A stretch of DNA of 64,000 bases from Phoebastria nigripes (Eukaryota > Chordata > Aves > Procellariiformes > Diomedeidae): NCBI GenBank assembly GCA_035582835.1, contig JAYKAV010000900.1, positions 136,191 through 200,190 of the forward strand. The letters run 5' to 3'. Position 1 is the stretch's first letter, and each line of letters begins with the position of its first letter. Made by a program: the position numbers and the translations under genes. Positions 10,525-24,214 of this stretch are shown here, in pieces. The notes under the pieces were generated by a model that saw only the letters and a program-made list of their open reading frames with translations, searched no databases and was not told the origin of the DNA.

Positions 10525-11910
10525 CTGCTATGAAATCCCTGTGGTAGCAGAGCATCTTTCCTGAGACGCCTTAGGCTTCATTCAGTAGTAAAATCTTGGA
10601 GTGTCTGCATCAGGCCCTATTTGAACCTGTAGTTACCTTTGTCCCTACTCCTAGGTGAGAAAATCTTACTTTTTAGTTGGGAAGAGGGACAGAATAGGGT
10701 GGCAAAGAGGACTGAAGACTTACTAGACTTCCCATCATTCCTCCTCCATTTTGTTGTGATTAGGGGAATTTTAGCTGCAACATTTTCTCTTAAAACTTTG
10801 GGGTAGTTGATTCACTTGTGGCTACATTGCCAGGAAGCCTTAAGCCAGTCTTTCTCCTCCTTCTCTCCTACAAACAAAGAGCTGGCAAATAGGTTTACTC
10901 AGTCCTGTGAATTCAGGGCTGGCTGAAGAGGAATCTTCTGGACTACAGCAGTTTGTCTTGGGGCTTTTTGTGTCTTTTTTTTCCTGTCCTGGAATGGGGA
11001 TGAAGGCCCAACTTGATCTTTTAACTTTTCTGAAGCCAAAATTGGAGTTTGAGGATTTCTATGAGCTGTTCCCCAACTAACTGGGTAGAAGGAGATAATG
11101 TAAATGTGGACTGGTGCTGGGGAATAGAGAATCAGAGGCCTTTTTGTCCTTTCCTCTTTTCCTAGGAAAATTTGTGGTCTTTGGCTCTTGCTCTCTGAAC
11201 ATTACCAAGCCTGATGTTATTTGCAATATCCACTAAGTTTTACAGTTAATGCTTTCCTGCAGTTCCAGTCCCAGAGAGCAATACGTGGCATTATAACTTA
11301 CATTAAAGCTGGGAGAATGCTAAGTGAAAGGCTGAAAAAGCACAAGTAGCTTGACTCTTTTGTCTGAGCTGGAGTGTTACAATCACATAATCATATTGGA
11401 AACATAATGCTGCATTTGAAATCCATTTAGGCGTGAAATGAGAGGGCGGAACACAGGATAACCTACTATCTGGCAGTGACACCCAATTCCTGCATCATGG
11501 TTACCTGAAGATAAGTCCTGATGGATATTCTCATCTGCAAGAAAACTGCCAGGTCTTCTTTCTTTGAGGAGTTGTCTCCTAAAAAGGGGAAATCACACTT
11601 ACATATTTTGCTTCTGTAGATTAACTGTTATAGAAACATCTTTATGTAAACTCTTTTTATCAAGCAGATTTTAGAGTGTTTTTGTCTCAGGGCAAAGATT
11701 ATTTTTTTGCTGTAGTAGCAATTCATTTCTCAAAGTCTCATCCAAGGGCATTAGAAGGTAGCCACATATTCTTAGGTCTATATCCCTTGGGATCTGATGT
11801 TTTTGTGAATGATTTCAGTTCTCAAAGTGCACATCTTTCTAGGGGTTAGTCAGGTACTGGCCAGTCCTGTCCTCTGTAATTTGACCAACAAGGCACAAAA
11901 TGATGAAGAT
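10525..11910. other. Gene-free interval
   Basis: About 1.4 kb of mixed composition. I see no exon, RNA gene or repeat with recognisable structure. Confidence 0.5.
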
Positions 11911-11967
11911 GACTTGATGATCTTAAGGTCTTTTCCAACCTAAATGATTCTATGATTCTATGATTCT
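11911..11967 (+). mobile_element. Very short CR1 3' tail
   Basis: Only the last untranslated bases are present: GATGATCTTAAGGTC, CTTTTCCAACC and then a run of ATTCTATG units (about 11945-11967), the diagnostic CR1 terminus. It is an extreme 5' truncation. Confidence 0.85.
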
Positions 11968-14900
11968 AAAATGGAAAGGCAACTGACAACTGAAGTTGCT
12001 TCCTGGATCATACCTGTTGGGATGTGCTTATGGTTAGCAACATAGTAGTGATGAATGGAGAATGCAAAGCCGGCAACAAGATACTTACGAATGTGAGAGA
12101 GACCCACGAATGGATTGTTCAGATCCATGTCTTCTACTCTACTCTACCTGTCCAGAAGTCAAGGTCTGTCACCGACATTGAAAGTCTGTGCAAGATTAGT
12201 AGAATTAGAACTAGCAGAATTCTGTGTCAGCCAGCAGATGTCATATGAATTTGATGGAAAAAAACAGGAGCACAGCAGGCCATTCATAGATTATGCCTCT
12301 TGCTTCACTGGAGGAGCGTAAGAATATTACCTGCTGAAAGGTATATATATATCTTCATAAGGAATAGACAGTACAATTTTTTGCAGTTGTTCATAGCAGC
12401 ACAACTCAAATTTAGGGTTTCTTTAGTGTGTTGTGGTACATCCTGTTCTGTTCTACCTTGGGCATGTACAAGCCCAAGCATCTGGTGATAGCCAGGTTAA
12501 GGCTCACACAGTCAAAAAAAGAAAAAGCTATCTTTCAGATTGTGATACGTATCCGGGTGGTTTGCTGTACCAAATAAATCAGTGTTTGCAGGGGTTGTCT
12601 CTTATATGCATTGGCACTGGTGTGGTCCTCACAGACCTTGAGGCATTTCATAATAGGTACACAATTCTCTAACTTGCTTCTTTCTCCAATACATTGCTTA
12701 CCAATACACCTCAGAAAAGCGTGGTGTTGTTGACTTTAGCTTTTTCCATGAGAGAATAATGATTGTGACTTGATTTTTCATTTTGGTGATGGAGAAATTT
12801 CAAAAGAAAAATTAATTTCAACTATCATTTGGACACTTAAATCTCTTTTTTTTTTTTTCATTTAAAATTTCAGTTTACCATTCTTACTATTTTAAATTTT
12901 CAGCACTTCTGCTGACTCCACTCACTCTTTTTACTTTTCTCCTTTTTACCCATCAGAAATAACTTTCAGAGGTTTAAAAGGAAAAACATGGGAGAAAGTT
13001 GTCTGTAACTTTTCAGTGGCTTCAGAACAAAATCAAACAATTTTTGTGTTTCAGCTCAGAAAAAGTCCAAAGAGCATATTTATTCAAACTGGAGGAGTTT
13101 GAAAGAAAAATTTTTAAATGGGACCAAGAAAGTGCAAAAAGGAAGTGTATTGCTAAAATTATAAGCTTTCTTTAACTAAATTTAGCTCTGTCTCTTCCTA
13201 TACACAAGTGATGACAACACTTTTAAGAAATTACTGTTTTATCCAAGCTATTGTCATACAGAGGACAAGTTCTACATTTGGATAAAGAATCAGGGCCAAA
13301 TTCTCATTTTATGTATGTATTTTGTTATGTTAATGTATTTTGCTATGACTTTTTTTAAAGTTAGAAGAGTGGGAAAAAAGTTACAAGTAAATACTCATCC
13401 TAGCTGTAGTTTTCACTAAAAATAAACACTGAAAATAAGACAGGTTATTTATTTAAACTGTAGAAACAAATACTCATAATCTGGTTTAACATTTATTTTG
13501 CTTTCCTATGCTAATGAACGTGAGCAGTTGGAACAATTCCTATTAAACTGGGAAATAATAATGGCAGTTTAACCACTCAAAACATAGGTAAGAGGACACA
13601 AAACATGTTTCAAACTAGAACTGTTATCATGTCTCCTACTCTGTTCCTTACTCTTTGCAGCTAACAAGAGAAGCACTTTTATCCCTGGACATCCCTGAGT
13701 CCTGGTTACACTGAAAGACCATGCAGGAACAGGTCTTCCAGAAGACATGTAGGCAGAGAGAAGGTCTCAAAGCCACCTCTGTGTCCATTCTCCCCACCCT
13801 GTTCTGTTCCACTGGATTCTTCCCGTTTCACATTTCATCAACAATAGAATTTAAAATATTTCTGGCAATGGCACACAAAACAGAGAACCCACGCAGGTGT
13901 ATGAGGTGGGTAGGTAGGTTTCTTTGTAAACCTAGTTTGTCCAATCTGGGCATCTGGGAATAGCAAATCCCAATCCTACTGTTAGTTACTTTTTACTCTA
14001 GAAAGAATTGTGCTTTAAAAACAAAAGCTCTTCTCTCAAAGGGATATGCTAGAGTTATTAAGCCATATTTGTGTTACACAGTGCAAAAGGTGCAGACCAA
14101 AACAAATCAATAGTGAAAGATTTACCCCCTTCTTTGTGTTTCCCCATTGCTTTTCCCCCTATTCAAGAGAAGTTGAAGGAAAGTGTTGTTACTTCAGTAA
14201 CCTACTTTTAAAACAACTGAAGAATAGTTTTTAATTTGCTGGGAAAACTATAACAAAGGAGCAAGCCTTAAAAATGTTTCTTCAGCTTGAAGCGTGGTAT
14301 GTCTGTAAAGGCCTCTTCATTGTTCTGATGGTTTACTGGGTTATGCCTGACCTTATCAGGGTCTTGCAGATACGTTAGCTGGAGCTTCAAGTACAATTAG
14401 AAACAAATAAACACTTACTAAATGTACAAATTATCTGCTAATAGGACTCATCTGAAGTCCCAGACCACAGGAATGTGAACTGAGACTTTTTATATGGGTC
14501 ACCATAACCTCACTGCAGGCATTTCAGATACCACTAGCATCTATGTTAATAATTACTTTGACATCTGGCAACAGTGACAAATAAAACTTTCAAAATACTG
14601 ATATCTGATATTCTTAACAGCTGCATCAATTAGTATGACAGGGCTGGAATATCTCTCCTGGTGATTACCGTGACTGCTGACTCAGCAGGGCCCTGATGTT
14701 TCTCTTGAGGTGCTGGCTGAAGAGACACACCTTTTCCTGCTGCTCCATGCACAAAGAATTTCATGGGCTCTTGCATGGGAGCAAGCTTGACTGCAGCACA
14801 ACAGCATAAGCAGCAGCAGGCATACTGCGGTTATACTGGGATTGTACCCTTCATGGCACGAAAAATAGAGCAGAACTATTGAGATCTGCATCTGAGTAGG

Positions 14901-17900
14901 AAAAAAGAAGTGTTGTAGCCTGGCTACCTTTGTTTTGCTGGAGCAATTGTTTGTGTGGGTGAAGTGTTCTTACAGCCAAGGACCGTTCAGCATGGACCTG
15001 TTCTTTTGGTGCACGTTGATAATTCAGGTTTTGTTGAGGAAACTCAGCAGGAGGAACTCCTCCATCTGGTGGGCCATGGGCCATGGGCGTGCAGCACGTC
15101 CCCCTGCCCAGCTGAGGCTAGAGCACTGGCAGCTCCACAGTTCCAGGCACTTGATGGTCACATGGGGCTGTTTCATAGAGAAGACTGTGTGACTGCAGCA
15201 AAGTGGTATTTTATGAAGCTGCATCTTCTGGGATGCTTCACTGGTTTGGACAGTAGGAGCCTGAATATCCATTTGCTGCATAGACAAAGCTTCATATATG
15301 AAAAAGCTAGGGTTTGCTTCCTCTTTCTTCTTTGGTTCATCTATGTACTTCTTCTGTCTGATGCTTAAATGTTATCTTCAGATGTTTCAAAAGATTTTCA
15401 CATAGATTGCCCTAAGATTTTCAGAGGGTTTTTCATGACTCTGAAGGTAATAACTTTCTAATGACACATTTTGCCCACATTGTGGGCTACTATATGTAGG
15501 AAGAATTATTTCCAAGAAATCCTGTCTGCTAAACCGACTCCTATTTCTTTTGCAAGAATTTCTTTTCTGTCTGGGACACAGGAATCTGAATTGTCTCATG
15601 CATTGGCCCAAAAGGCAGAGTAAACCATGAGAAGTGGCTGTTCTTTGTAGGAAATAAATCCATAATTGATCCTGATTATAGTATCCAACTGTGGAAGCCA
15701 CCCAAGAAGAAAGACACATGGCTCCCAGGCCTGGAGAAATAGCCTAGTGGCCACAAATTCTAGGTTTTGAGTGGAGGCTTAAGCATCAAGAAGAAGAAAA
15801 CTCTTGGGGACCTAGTTACGGAGTGGACTAGTATAGGAGAAACAAAAGCACATAGATGAACTTCTTTGACATCATTTCCTCTACCATTGGAGAGTGTATG
15901 GCAGCAAATATTCTGACAGTGTATTGTAATGCCTGCTTTGCTGCAAGGAGCTTATCCTGTGGCTCATCATTCAGGATGTACATGTGCTAGTTTGCTCTGA
16001 GATGGGGCAAGGGAAACTTGGGCAGAGCTGGCAGGGTATTTCAATCCCAGAATCTTTACAAACAGGCAGCACAAATACACGTTGTGGCTTCTCTCACCAC
16101 ATGCAATCCCAGGAGGTCAGTGCATGCCTTTATGCCCTCTGCTAGGACAGGAAAAACACATAATTAGCGTGATGTTTCAGTAATACTGCAGTGGCAGGGT
16201 GTGCACTATGCCTTTTGGTTTTGTGCATAATTTGCCACAAAAAATAGCAACTGTGATTGGGACCGCAAGGACGGCGTGGAGCAGGCTCAGGCCNACGGCC
16301 ATGGAATGTGGGCACAGCGGTGCTGTTCCGTAGGCTGCTGGCCCTGCGCAGGCTGGATAAATGCCAGTCCTCGGCAGGCTGACGTCCAGCTTGTGGTTCT
16401 CTCCCTGAAGCAGGTGCCAGGGACTGCACACGCAATCACTGCTGTGGCAGAGGTCTTACTAAGTTTAGACGTAGGTCTCGTGTAGCTCTGCCTTGGTCTG
16501 ACCCTGAGTAGGCGGATGAGGTAACATCCTTGATCAGCCTCTGGCCTGCCGGAGAGAACAACATTCCTATTTTTGTACCATAATTATAGGAGACAGTCAG
16601 GCCCGTAGCTGAATCCTCCTTCTCTTTGTTCTCTTCACTTTTTAGTTGGAGTAGAAAAATAGGCCTTTTGCTATTATCTCTCAAGATATTCTCTGTGACA
16701 AAAGAGTTCACCAGTTTCTCTTAATACTGCAACAGCTGTTTTAGTTACTGCCTGGACCCCTTTACTGCTTTTCTTGTGCAGCTGTATTTAAATTACAGAG
16801 GAACAGATAATCCATATCCTCTGATACAAGGTTAATGCCTAAAAATACTCCGCGTCCGAAAAACGATCAAAGACAGAGAACGTGGGTTACCTGTGTTCTT
16901 AGTGGACAAGAAAAGGTTACTTAGTTAAAAAGGAGAAGCCTCTGGAACAGCTTGAGATCTCCACCTATCCCTACTTGCCCTGTCGGTATGGGAGACGAAG
17001 CTGATGGTGCTGAGAGGTCGCCTATGGAATACAAGGAGACTAAGTGTTTGAACAGTTAATTGAAGAACTACTATGCGCTTTCTTAACTTGTTTGTTGATA
17101 TTGCTGTTAAGGAAAAAGAAAATCACAAATCTGGATGCCCTTTCAGTTAATATTAACCATCTGTCTGATTTGGTCTACTTCTTTTCTGGCAGGACTTTTA
17201 CTTTTGTGGTTCTTTTTCTTTTCTTTCTGATTATGAAGCAATCCCTAGTGGCATGTTAGAAATCACCACTATAAATGCTGACAATTGTTCTGGGGTTAGC
17301 TTCAAAGGCTTGTAAAACCCACAACGTTAAATCTACGTCTGAATCTGGCCATAGTCACTGGCTCCAAATGACTAGTTTGTGTGCAAGTTGCCCTCAGTTG
17401 TGAACACCCTGCAAATTCTTTTAACACAGGAATGCTTGTCAAATGCAAATCAAAACTCAGTCTTTGGGACACCACTCCTAAGGGGGACAGGAGTTTGCCA
17501 AGGACCCCCACCCACTGGGGTGGCTGGAGATCCACAATCACAGCTGGTGAAGGTGGAGGAGGGCAGAGATTCTTTGTATGAATAAATGGTTGCCCTGACA
17601 ATAAGCAGTGGCAGAAATGGTAAATGGTTGCCACAGCTGTACACAAACTGATCGGAAGGCAAAGGAAAAAATGTGCAAGGCTGTTTTGTGGACGGATTAG
17701 TGCTCCTGCCTAAAAGACCTGGCTTCTTTTGCATGTTATTCTGCCTGCCTTGATTTCATGGGGGTTTGCTATCTTTTATTTCTGATCGGATGAGACTAGA
17801 ATTTGACCCATTGCCTCTTGTGTGCACCCTTCTGTCACAAAGAAAACAAACCGTGTGTATAGGAACAAGAACTGGGTTTAAGTTTGCATCCCCGTGAACT

Positions 17901-20900
17901 AGCAGCTTTGGATCTTTCTTGGAGACAATTCCCAACCATGCCGCCCAGAGCATGACTTTTAAGCACAGGTTGTCTATGTTAGGACCTCTGTTGTTTTTTG
18001 CTACCTTTTCAGTATCACCTCCACTGGATGCCAAGATTAATTAAAGATTAATAAGCGTCTTTATTACTGTGTTTGGATGTTCTAGTGGCTGACTGAAGCT
18101 TTTTGATGGTATTGAGACTACCTTTCTATTTCTAGTGTCAAATAGCAGTGAACAAAGTAGAATAAAGTGTAACGTTCTCTTTGTTTCCCACGTAGTCTTC
18201 AAGGATACACATCTTTTTAGTTTGTGGCATCTCCAGGTGACTCAAGTCCTTTGCCTGTTTCCATTAATATCAGGAGAAAGTCTGTTCTTCCTTCAGTGGG
18301 AGCATAACTGAGTCACTAAGTGCAGTTTTTTGAAATCAATGTCTGATCCTGTTTTGTTTTGTCTTTTTACTTTTTCCTCCTTATGTCTATTATAGAAATT
18401 AACTAGGTATTAATATTGTATTATTCTCTGGCCTTTTACTACATTCATTTTCTATTTACAACATTCAATGCGTTGTTTTGGCACACTGGAGCCATCAGTG
18501 GAGAGACTTAGTTAATAATATTCAGATAATATTACAAACAAAACCAGGGAAATATATCACTATGAGACAGACTGAAGTAGGCTGACTACTTAATTCTGCC
18601 TGTGCCAACAATTTCAGAAGTATGTTTATTGCAACACTGGTGTTTTTCTTATCTATTTTCATCAAGAGGTTTTGAATCTTCATTGAACTGTACATAGAGA
18701 AACATGAATGGCTAATTCTTCTTTTAAAAGCAGGATATTGTGTAAAATGTTAGTATTGGACACAGTGTGTGACCATAGCAAAGTCAAACGTGACTGACTG
18801 TCTAGTGCTTGACATGGTGTAATAGGGTTTCTGTTATTTATGTATGTCAAACTTTAGTTTCCAATTCTAACAAACTCATGTAGTTCTAGTTCTGCTTTGA
18901 ATTAGCAAAAATCAGAGCTTTCCGTTCTACTCTCATTTGGTAATAACACTGGCAATTAAGGAATAAGACACCAGCCACAAACAAAGAAGCAGTTCCTGCC
19001 TTAATGAGTTTGTGGTCTGAATTCAACAGGCTTGATGATCACCAGCTGTTTAACAGCATTGTACTTGTATTTTCTTCTTAAATTGAACTTCCTTATGAAA
19101 TGTAGTTCCACTGGCTTGCAGAGGCTTTCTCCTAGTTTACATGAGTATACTGGAGATCAGAATTAGGATCTATATGTGATTCACATTTACACAAATTTGT
19201 GAAGACTAATTTACTACATGGCTGTCTTTAAAACCAGATGCTTTCACTTCTTCCGCCCACAGAAGTCTCCGTTTCTGGTGGTTGTTTGGGCATTCCTCTA
19301 TTTGAAAAAAACTAGCACAGGTAGTTCTTGAGCACAAATTATTTCAATGAAAAATTTTGTTATGTTTTCTGCATAATGTCTTTCATACAAAAATGATATT
19401 ATTTTCTGATGGGTACCACATTTCCCCACATGTCTGCAGAAAGGAACAGCTGCTGCTTTCCCACTCATGTTTTGTGTGAAGCTGTCTGCAGCAATAATGA
19501 AAAGCTCCTGGCAGGACTGAATCTGAGGACTCCAAGCAGGAAGACTTTGTTGATCGTGGCATACCTTTTTGGCGTAGATTTGCACGTCTTTTCCATTGAA
19601 TGTCTGGCTTCTTCAAAATGAGACAACTTGTCTTGGTAGAAATACACTCACTTTGCATACACGCTGTAGCTTTTAATAACTATTTTACTTTATTGCTACC
19701 ATGTCCATGCCAAGTACTAAACTGGCCATGATCTTTTCAGCTCAGCTCAGACTTGTCAGCATCTTTGCATGGCATGATACCTTTAAACATGGTTCACTTT
19801 TATTTTAACTCACTCCTTTGGGATACTGGACATTTTATCTCTGATTCTACAGATTCTGCACTTACTGTGACCAAAGCCTGCAAGTATTTACAGTGCCTAC
19901 TACTACGGTGAATAACTACCACGGTGTCTCCTTTAATATACTTACACATAACCTAACAGGAAATCACAACACATAGTCAGTCCTTGACTAGAAAATGTCT
20001 CATTTTAGTGAAGGAAAATGCAGTGTCTTCAGAGCTTGATACAAACACAGGCCCTGTGTCACGTTTTCTGTTCCTGTATTCACAGCAGGAGTGTGCTGTA
20101 TGATTCCTGTTGGATTGAGCAGATAACCTTTAGCAGGGAGATAACGGTACGTGGAAGTACTCTGACATATAGGAGCATAAGGAGTTAATCTAAGCATTTT
20201 ATTTTTAAAGGAAGTTTGTTCCTTTGGGGTTTGGGTTACGCTGAAACCATTTTCTCAGTGTTTTTTGTGTTCTCACTTGCACTCCTGCCCAGTGGTTTCT
20301 GGAGACTTCNTATTGAACAGGAACCTGTGAGGACTGCTCTTCAATGCCAGCACCTCGTCCCTTCAAGCCCCCTGTCACCCTGTGCCACCAGGGCCCCACA
20401 TTGGGTGTAAGAAAATACGGTGATTGCTAATTTCTTATGAGTCAGCTTCTGCAGTCCTTGCTCAGGTCCTGATTCTTGTCTTTCTATTTCACTTGGGTGG
20501 CTGTCTGGCTGGCTGGTGTAAGCAACAATAAATGAAGTCCTGGTGTGTTTATTAAAGCAAAATGGCCAGTCGTTTGCCCCAAATCCATAGTGTTGTTTGC
20601 GTATAAGTTAGTATCCATGAAGAATTAGGCCCTCCTAAATTTGTAATCATCATTGTTTTCATCAGTATGAATGAAAATAATTGGCCATAAAGGTAAACTC
20701 AATTTAAAAAGTATTTATTTGAACCTAGTAAAGAATTAATCTCATTTTTGGAAAAGTAACCGAAATACAAAGAGGTTATTGGTATAATCCTTTAAATGGA
20801 TACACCTGACATAAAGAAGAAATAAGAATACCACAACTGTCACATCACTCTCTCTAGCAATAGGTAACTTTGCTGTCCTAGAGATGATAATGCAGAGATA

Positions 20901-21921
20901 ACTGGATACAGAGCACCAAACACCTTAAACAGTTTCAAAAATAAATTACATTTAGTTGCATACCAAAGTAACAGTGTTAAGTGTTTTCAGTTTCACAGAT
21001 ATGCCTACAATAATAATAAGAATGCTATGCCTGCCTCTGAAACTGCTTTGAGATAAGTGATATCTTTTCCAGATCATGAGAATTTAGTAGCTGTATTAAA
21101 GGTCCTTCATGTGTAAGAAAGCTCCTATAAAAAATACCCAGTCTGCTCCTCTGATAGGGAGTTCAATTCACTACTGAACTGATGAAAATATCATTTGCTC
21201 TGTGAGTTTTTATTAAAACTTTGCAGTGTTAACAAAGTTCAAGGGATTTTCTTTTTTAACCATCACATTTGTGATCTGGAGGCTGTTCAAATCTTAAATC
21301 CCGGATGAAACTTGTCAATCCATGATAATTAAAGCCAAAGACAATATCTGTAGGAATCCCTGAAATGCAAAAGTGCCAAGTTTAACCCTTGCACTAATGG
21401 CCATTTGAATGCTGTAGCCAAAAGATGATCTAGAGAAAAGGAAATGGTGCTGTAGCTGTGATGGTCTATGTACACAGGCAGGACAATTAAAATTTAATTT
21501 TTTCAACTGTACCAGTTGGCTTAGTAAGAGAGAAAAATCTCTACTTGCACATCGTGTACCCACAGAACTGCGTACTATATAGTCTTAAAAATGTAGGAGA
21601 TGTGTATACCTAATGATTGTTCTGATTTTAACTTCAATCACAGAAACATTAGCTGCACTTAAAAATAGACAGCTTTAGCTTAGAATTTGCTAGTTATTGT
21701 CATTATTAAATATATGGAAAACAGCAAATTAAAATACACTTGTTGCAAATGATAACCACGCTTATCTAAGCATGGGATTTGCCCTCAGCTGTACCTGTAA
21801 AAAATAAAGCCAACAAATTAATTCTTCAGAAGCTAGCTTCCTTCCTAGCATCTGTATTGGGAGCTTTACTGAACAGGAATTAACAAAATGTATTTCATTT
21901 CATGGCGTATTTTGTGGTGTT
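11968..21921. other. Long gene-free interval
   Basis: About 10 kb without a recognised gene. Composition is AT-rich with local GC-richer patches, for example 16250-16430. A coding-like, glutamine/proline-rich text on the minus strand near 14680-15290 is described under findings. Isolated ambiguous bases lie at about 16294 and 20310. I found no RNA gene and no complete transposon. Confidence 0.5.
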
Positions 21922-22710
21922 TAACCTCATGCAGTTCAACAAGGAGAAATACAAAGTCCTGCACCGGGGGAGGCACAACCCCCTGCACCAGTACACGCTG
22001 GGGGCTGCCCAGCTGGGAAGCAGCTTCACAGAAAAGGACCTGGGGGTCCTGGTGGACACCAGGTCGACCATGAGCCAGCGATGTGCCCTTGTGGCAAAAA
22101 AAAGCCAGCAGCATCCTGGGCTGCACTAGGAGGAGTGTTGCCAGCAGGTGGAGAGAGGTGACCCTTCCCTTCTACTCAGCACTGGTGAGGCCACACCTGG
22201 AGTGCTGGGTCCAGTTCTGGGCTCCCCAGTACAAGTGAGACACGGACATACTGGAGAGAGTCCAGCAATGGGCCACAGAGATGACGAAGGGACTGGAGCA
22301 TCTCTCCTATGAGGAGAGGCTGAGAGAGCCTGTTCAGCCTGGAGAAGGGAAGGCTCAGGGGGGATCTTATTAATGTGTACAAATACCTGAAGGGAGGGTG
22401 CAGAGAGGACGGAGCCAGGCTCTTTTCAGTGGTGCCCAGTGACAGGACAAGAGGCAATGGCCACAAGCTGAAACACAGGAGGTTCCCTCTGAACATCAGG
22501 AAACACTTTTTCACTGTGAGGGTGACCAAGCACTGGCACAGGTTGCCCAGGGAGGTTGTGGAGTCTCCATCCTTGGAGATATTCAAAAGCCATCGGGACA
22601 TGGTCCTGGGCAACTGGCTCTAGGCGGCTCTGCTTGAGCAGGGGATTGGACCAGATGACCTCCAGAGGTCACTTCCAACCTCAACCAGTCTGTGATTCTG
22701 TGATTCTGTG
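21922..22710 (+). mobile_element. CR1 LINE, 5'-truncated 3' end
   Basis: It begins inside ORF2 at NLMQFNKEKYKVLHRG, continues through [20 protein letters not shown] and [14 protein letters not shown] text, and ends with [20 protein letters not shown] and [13 protein letters not shown]. The 3' end has CAGATGACCTCCAGAGG and two or three ATTCTGTG units up to 22710. It is about 790 bp with small frameshifts. It closely resembles the copy at 53906-54989, so both probably belong to one subfamily. Confidence 0.95.
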
Positions 22711-24214
22711 TATACCTTCTTCCTAGGGTCTTCAATGAAAAGGAGCTCCAATCACTCACATTTTGTTTTATAGACTGATTTTTAGGTTATAGAGATGTCT
22801 GTAACTGCCATTTAGAAATTTGACATAGTATCATAATATATTATGAAACATATAAGACAAGTTTTCACGTGAAAAGCATAGAGATATGAAATTAACAGAG
22901 TAGCAGAAAAGGGAATGATGCAGCACAATAGGAAATATACTGAATTGGCAGGTGAGGTTGATTGCAAAAGCTTGCAATGGATTAAGTGGCTGTAAACATG
23001 AAGTTATTGAATTACAGAAATAACCAAGGTCTGTTGATTTTTAAAACTTGGCATTGTTAAATGGCCCCTGTGGTTGTCTAAGATAGTTTAACTTCTGTTG
23101 GTTGTATGTAGGAAACATGCTGATCAGGATTATTCTCCATCTGCTTTTGTTCACAGCTGCTACTGTTGTGGCACAAGTTTCTCTTGCAAGCTGCATCTTT
23201 TCCATCAGGGCAGAAATATCTTAATTTTCATATTTGTTCAAAAGCCAGTCTGTTTCTTTGCAAACATCACAATGTGCCAATCAATATAACAAGGGAAAAT
23301 GAGGCTGCTACATGTGATTCTACCTCATGAAAAATAGCTGCAGTACGTGCTTGGATTTCTTTGCTCCTGCAGCCAGTCTCATCTTCCCCTTCTGTCCCCT
23401 GTGCTGTCCTGTACAGGTTAGACCTCCCTGNCCATCCTACTACTTCATATTCCTCCCTTTTTCTAACAGTTTTCCTTCAGTCTGGCTGTTCCTTGCAATC
23501 TTATGACATCATTGACCTATACATGGTAAAACTACACAGGTGTTCAAAATGCCTCATAAATGTGCCTGATGAACACAGATGTGTGCTGTTTCCTCCACCT
23601 CCCAAGGGCAACGCAGCACATTCCTTTGCCCAAAGTGACTAGCTCTCTGCTTCACATGGGAGAGGGTCTGGGAAGACCGATGCCTGCTCTCACTCTCTGT
23701 GTCATGATCCTGTGTCATGTCTCTGTGTCACCATCCCTTTGGGGCACCTCAGCTCGCAGTATTGGGATAAGTTCTTGAGGCACTGCAATTCTGCCTGGGC
23801 TAATGACTGTCTCACAAGCAAGGATGGAGTTTCCTTTCTCCCTACCTTTTTCCGACTGTCACCAAAACAAGTGTCAGGCATGATGTATTCTTTTAAGGTA
23901 ACTTAAAACTGAAATCTAGTGATTTCCCCAAAAAGGGTTATTAGACAAAATTAAGCAAATAATTGGCTGTAGTGCTCAATTATTCCCTTGCATTCTTTGC
24001 TGTTTCTATCTAATGGCTAGTGCTTCCACAGGTCTTTGGATTAAGCTGGAGGAAAAATCCCAGCTGTTTGATTATTGGTTATGGTATTTTTATTCCTAAA
24101 GGACTGTAAATAAGAAGGATGAAATAGGGGTTAAAATGAGATTTTTTTTTCACCCTCTCTTTTGTAATTCATAATTTAAGCTGCAAGCATCCTTTACCAT
24201 TTAATTATCCATTG
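22711..24214. other. Gene-free interval
   Basis: About 1.5 kb without recognisable exon or element. A tract of eleven T lies near 24140. One ambiguous base lies at 23431. Confidence 0.5.

Noticed and set aside
20280..20420. GC-richer segment ending in GGGCCCCACATTGGGTG, reminiscent of the end of some bird ERV LTRs next to the primer-binding site
   Set aside because: No TG...CA boundaries, TATA box, polyadenylation signal or tRNA-complementary site could be placed around it.
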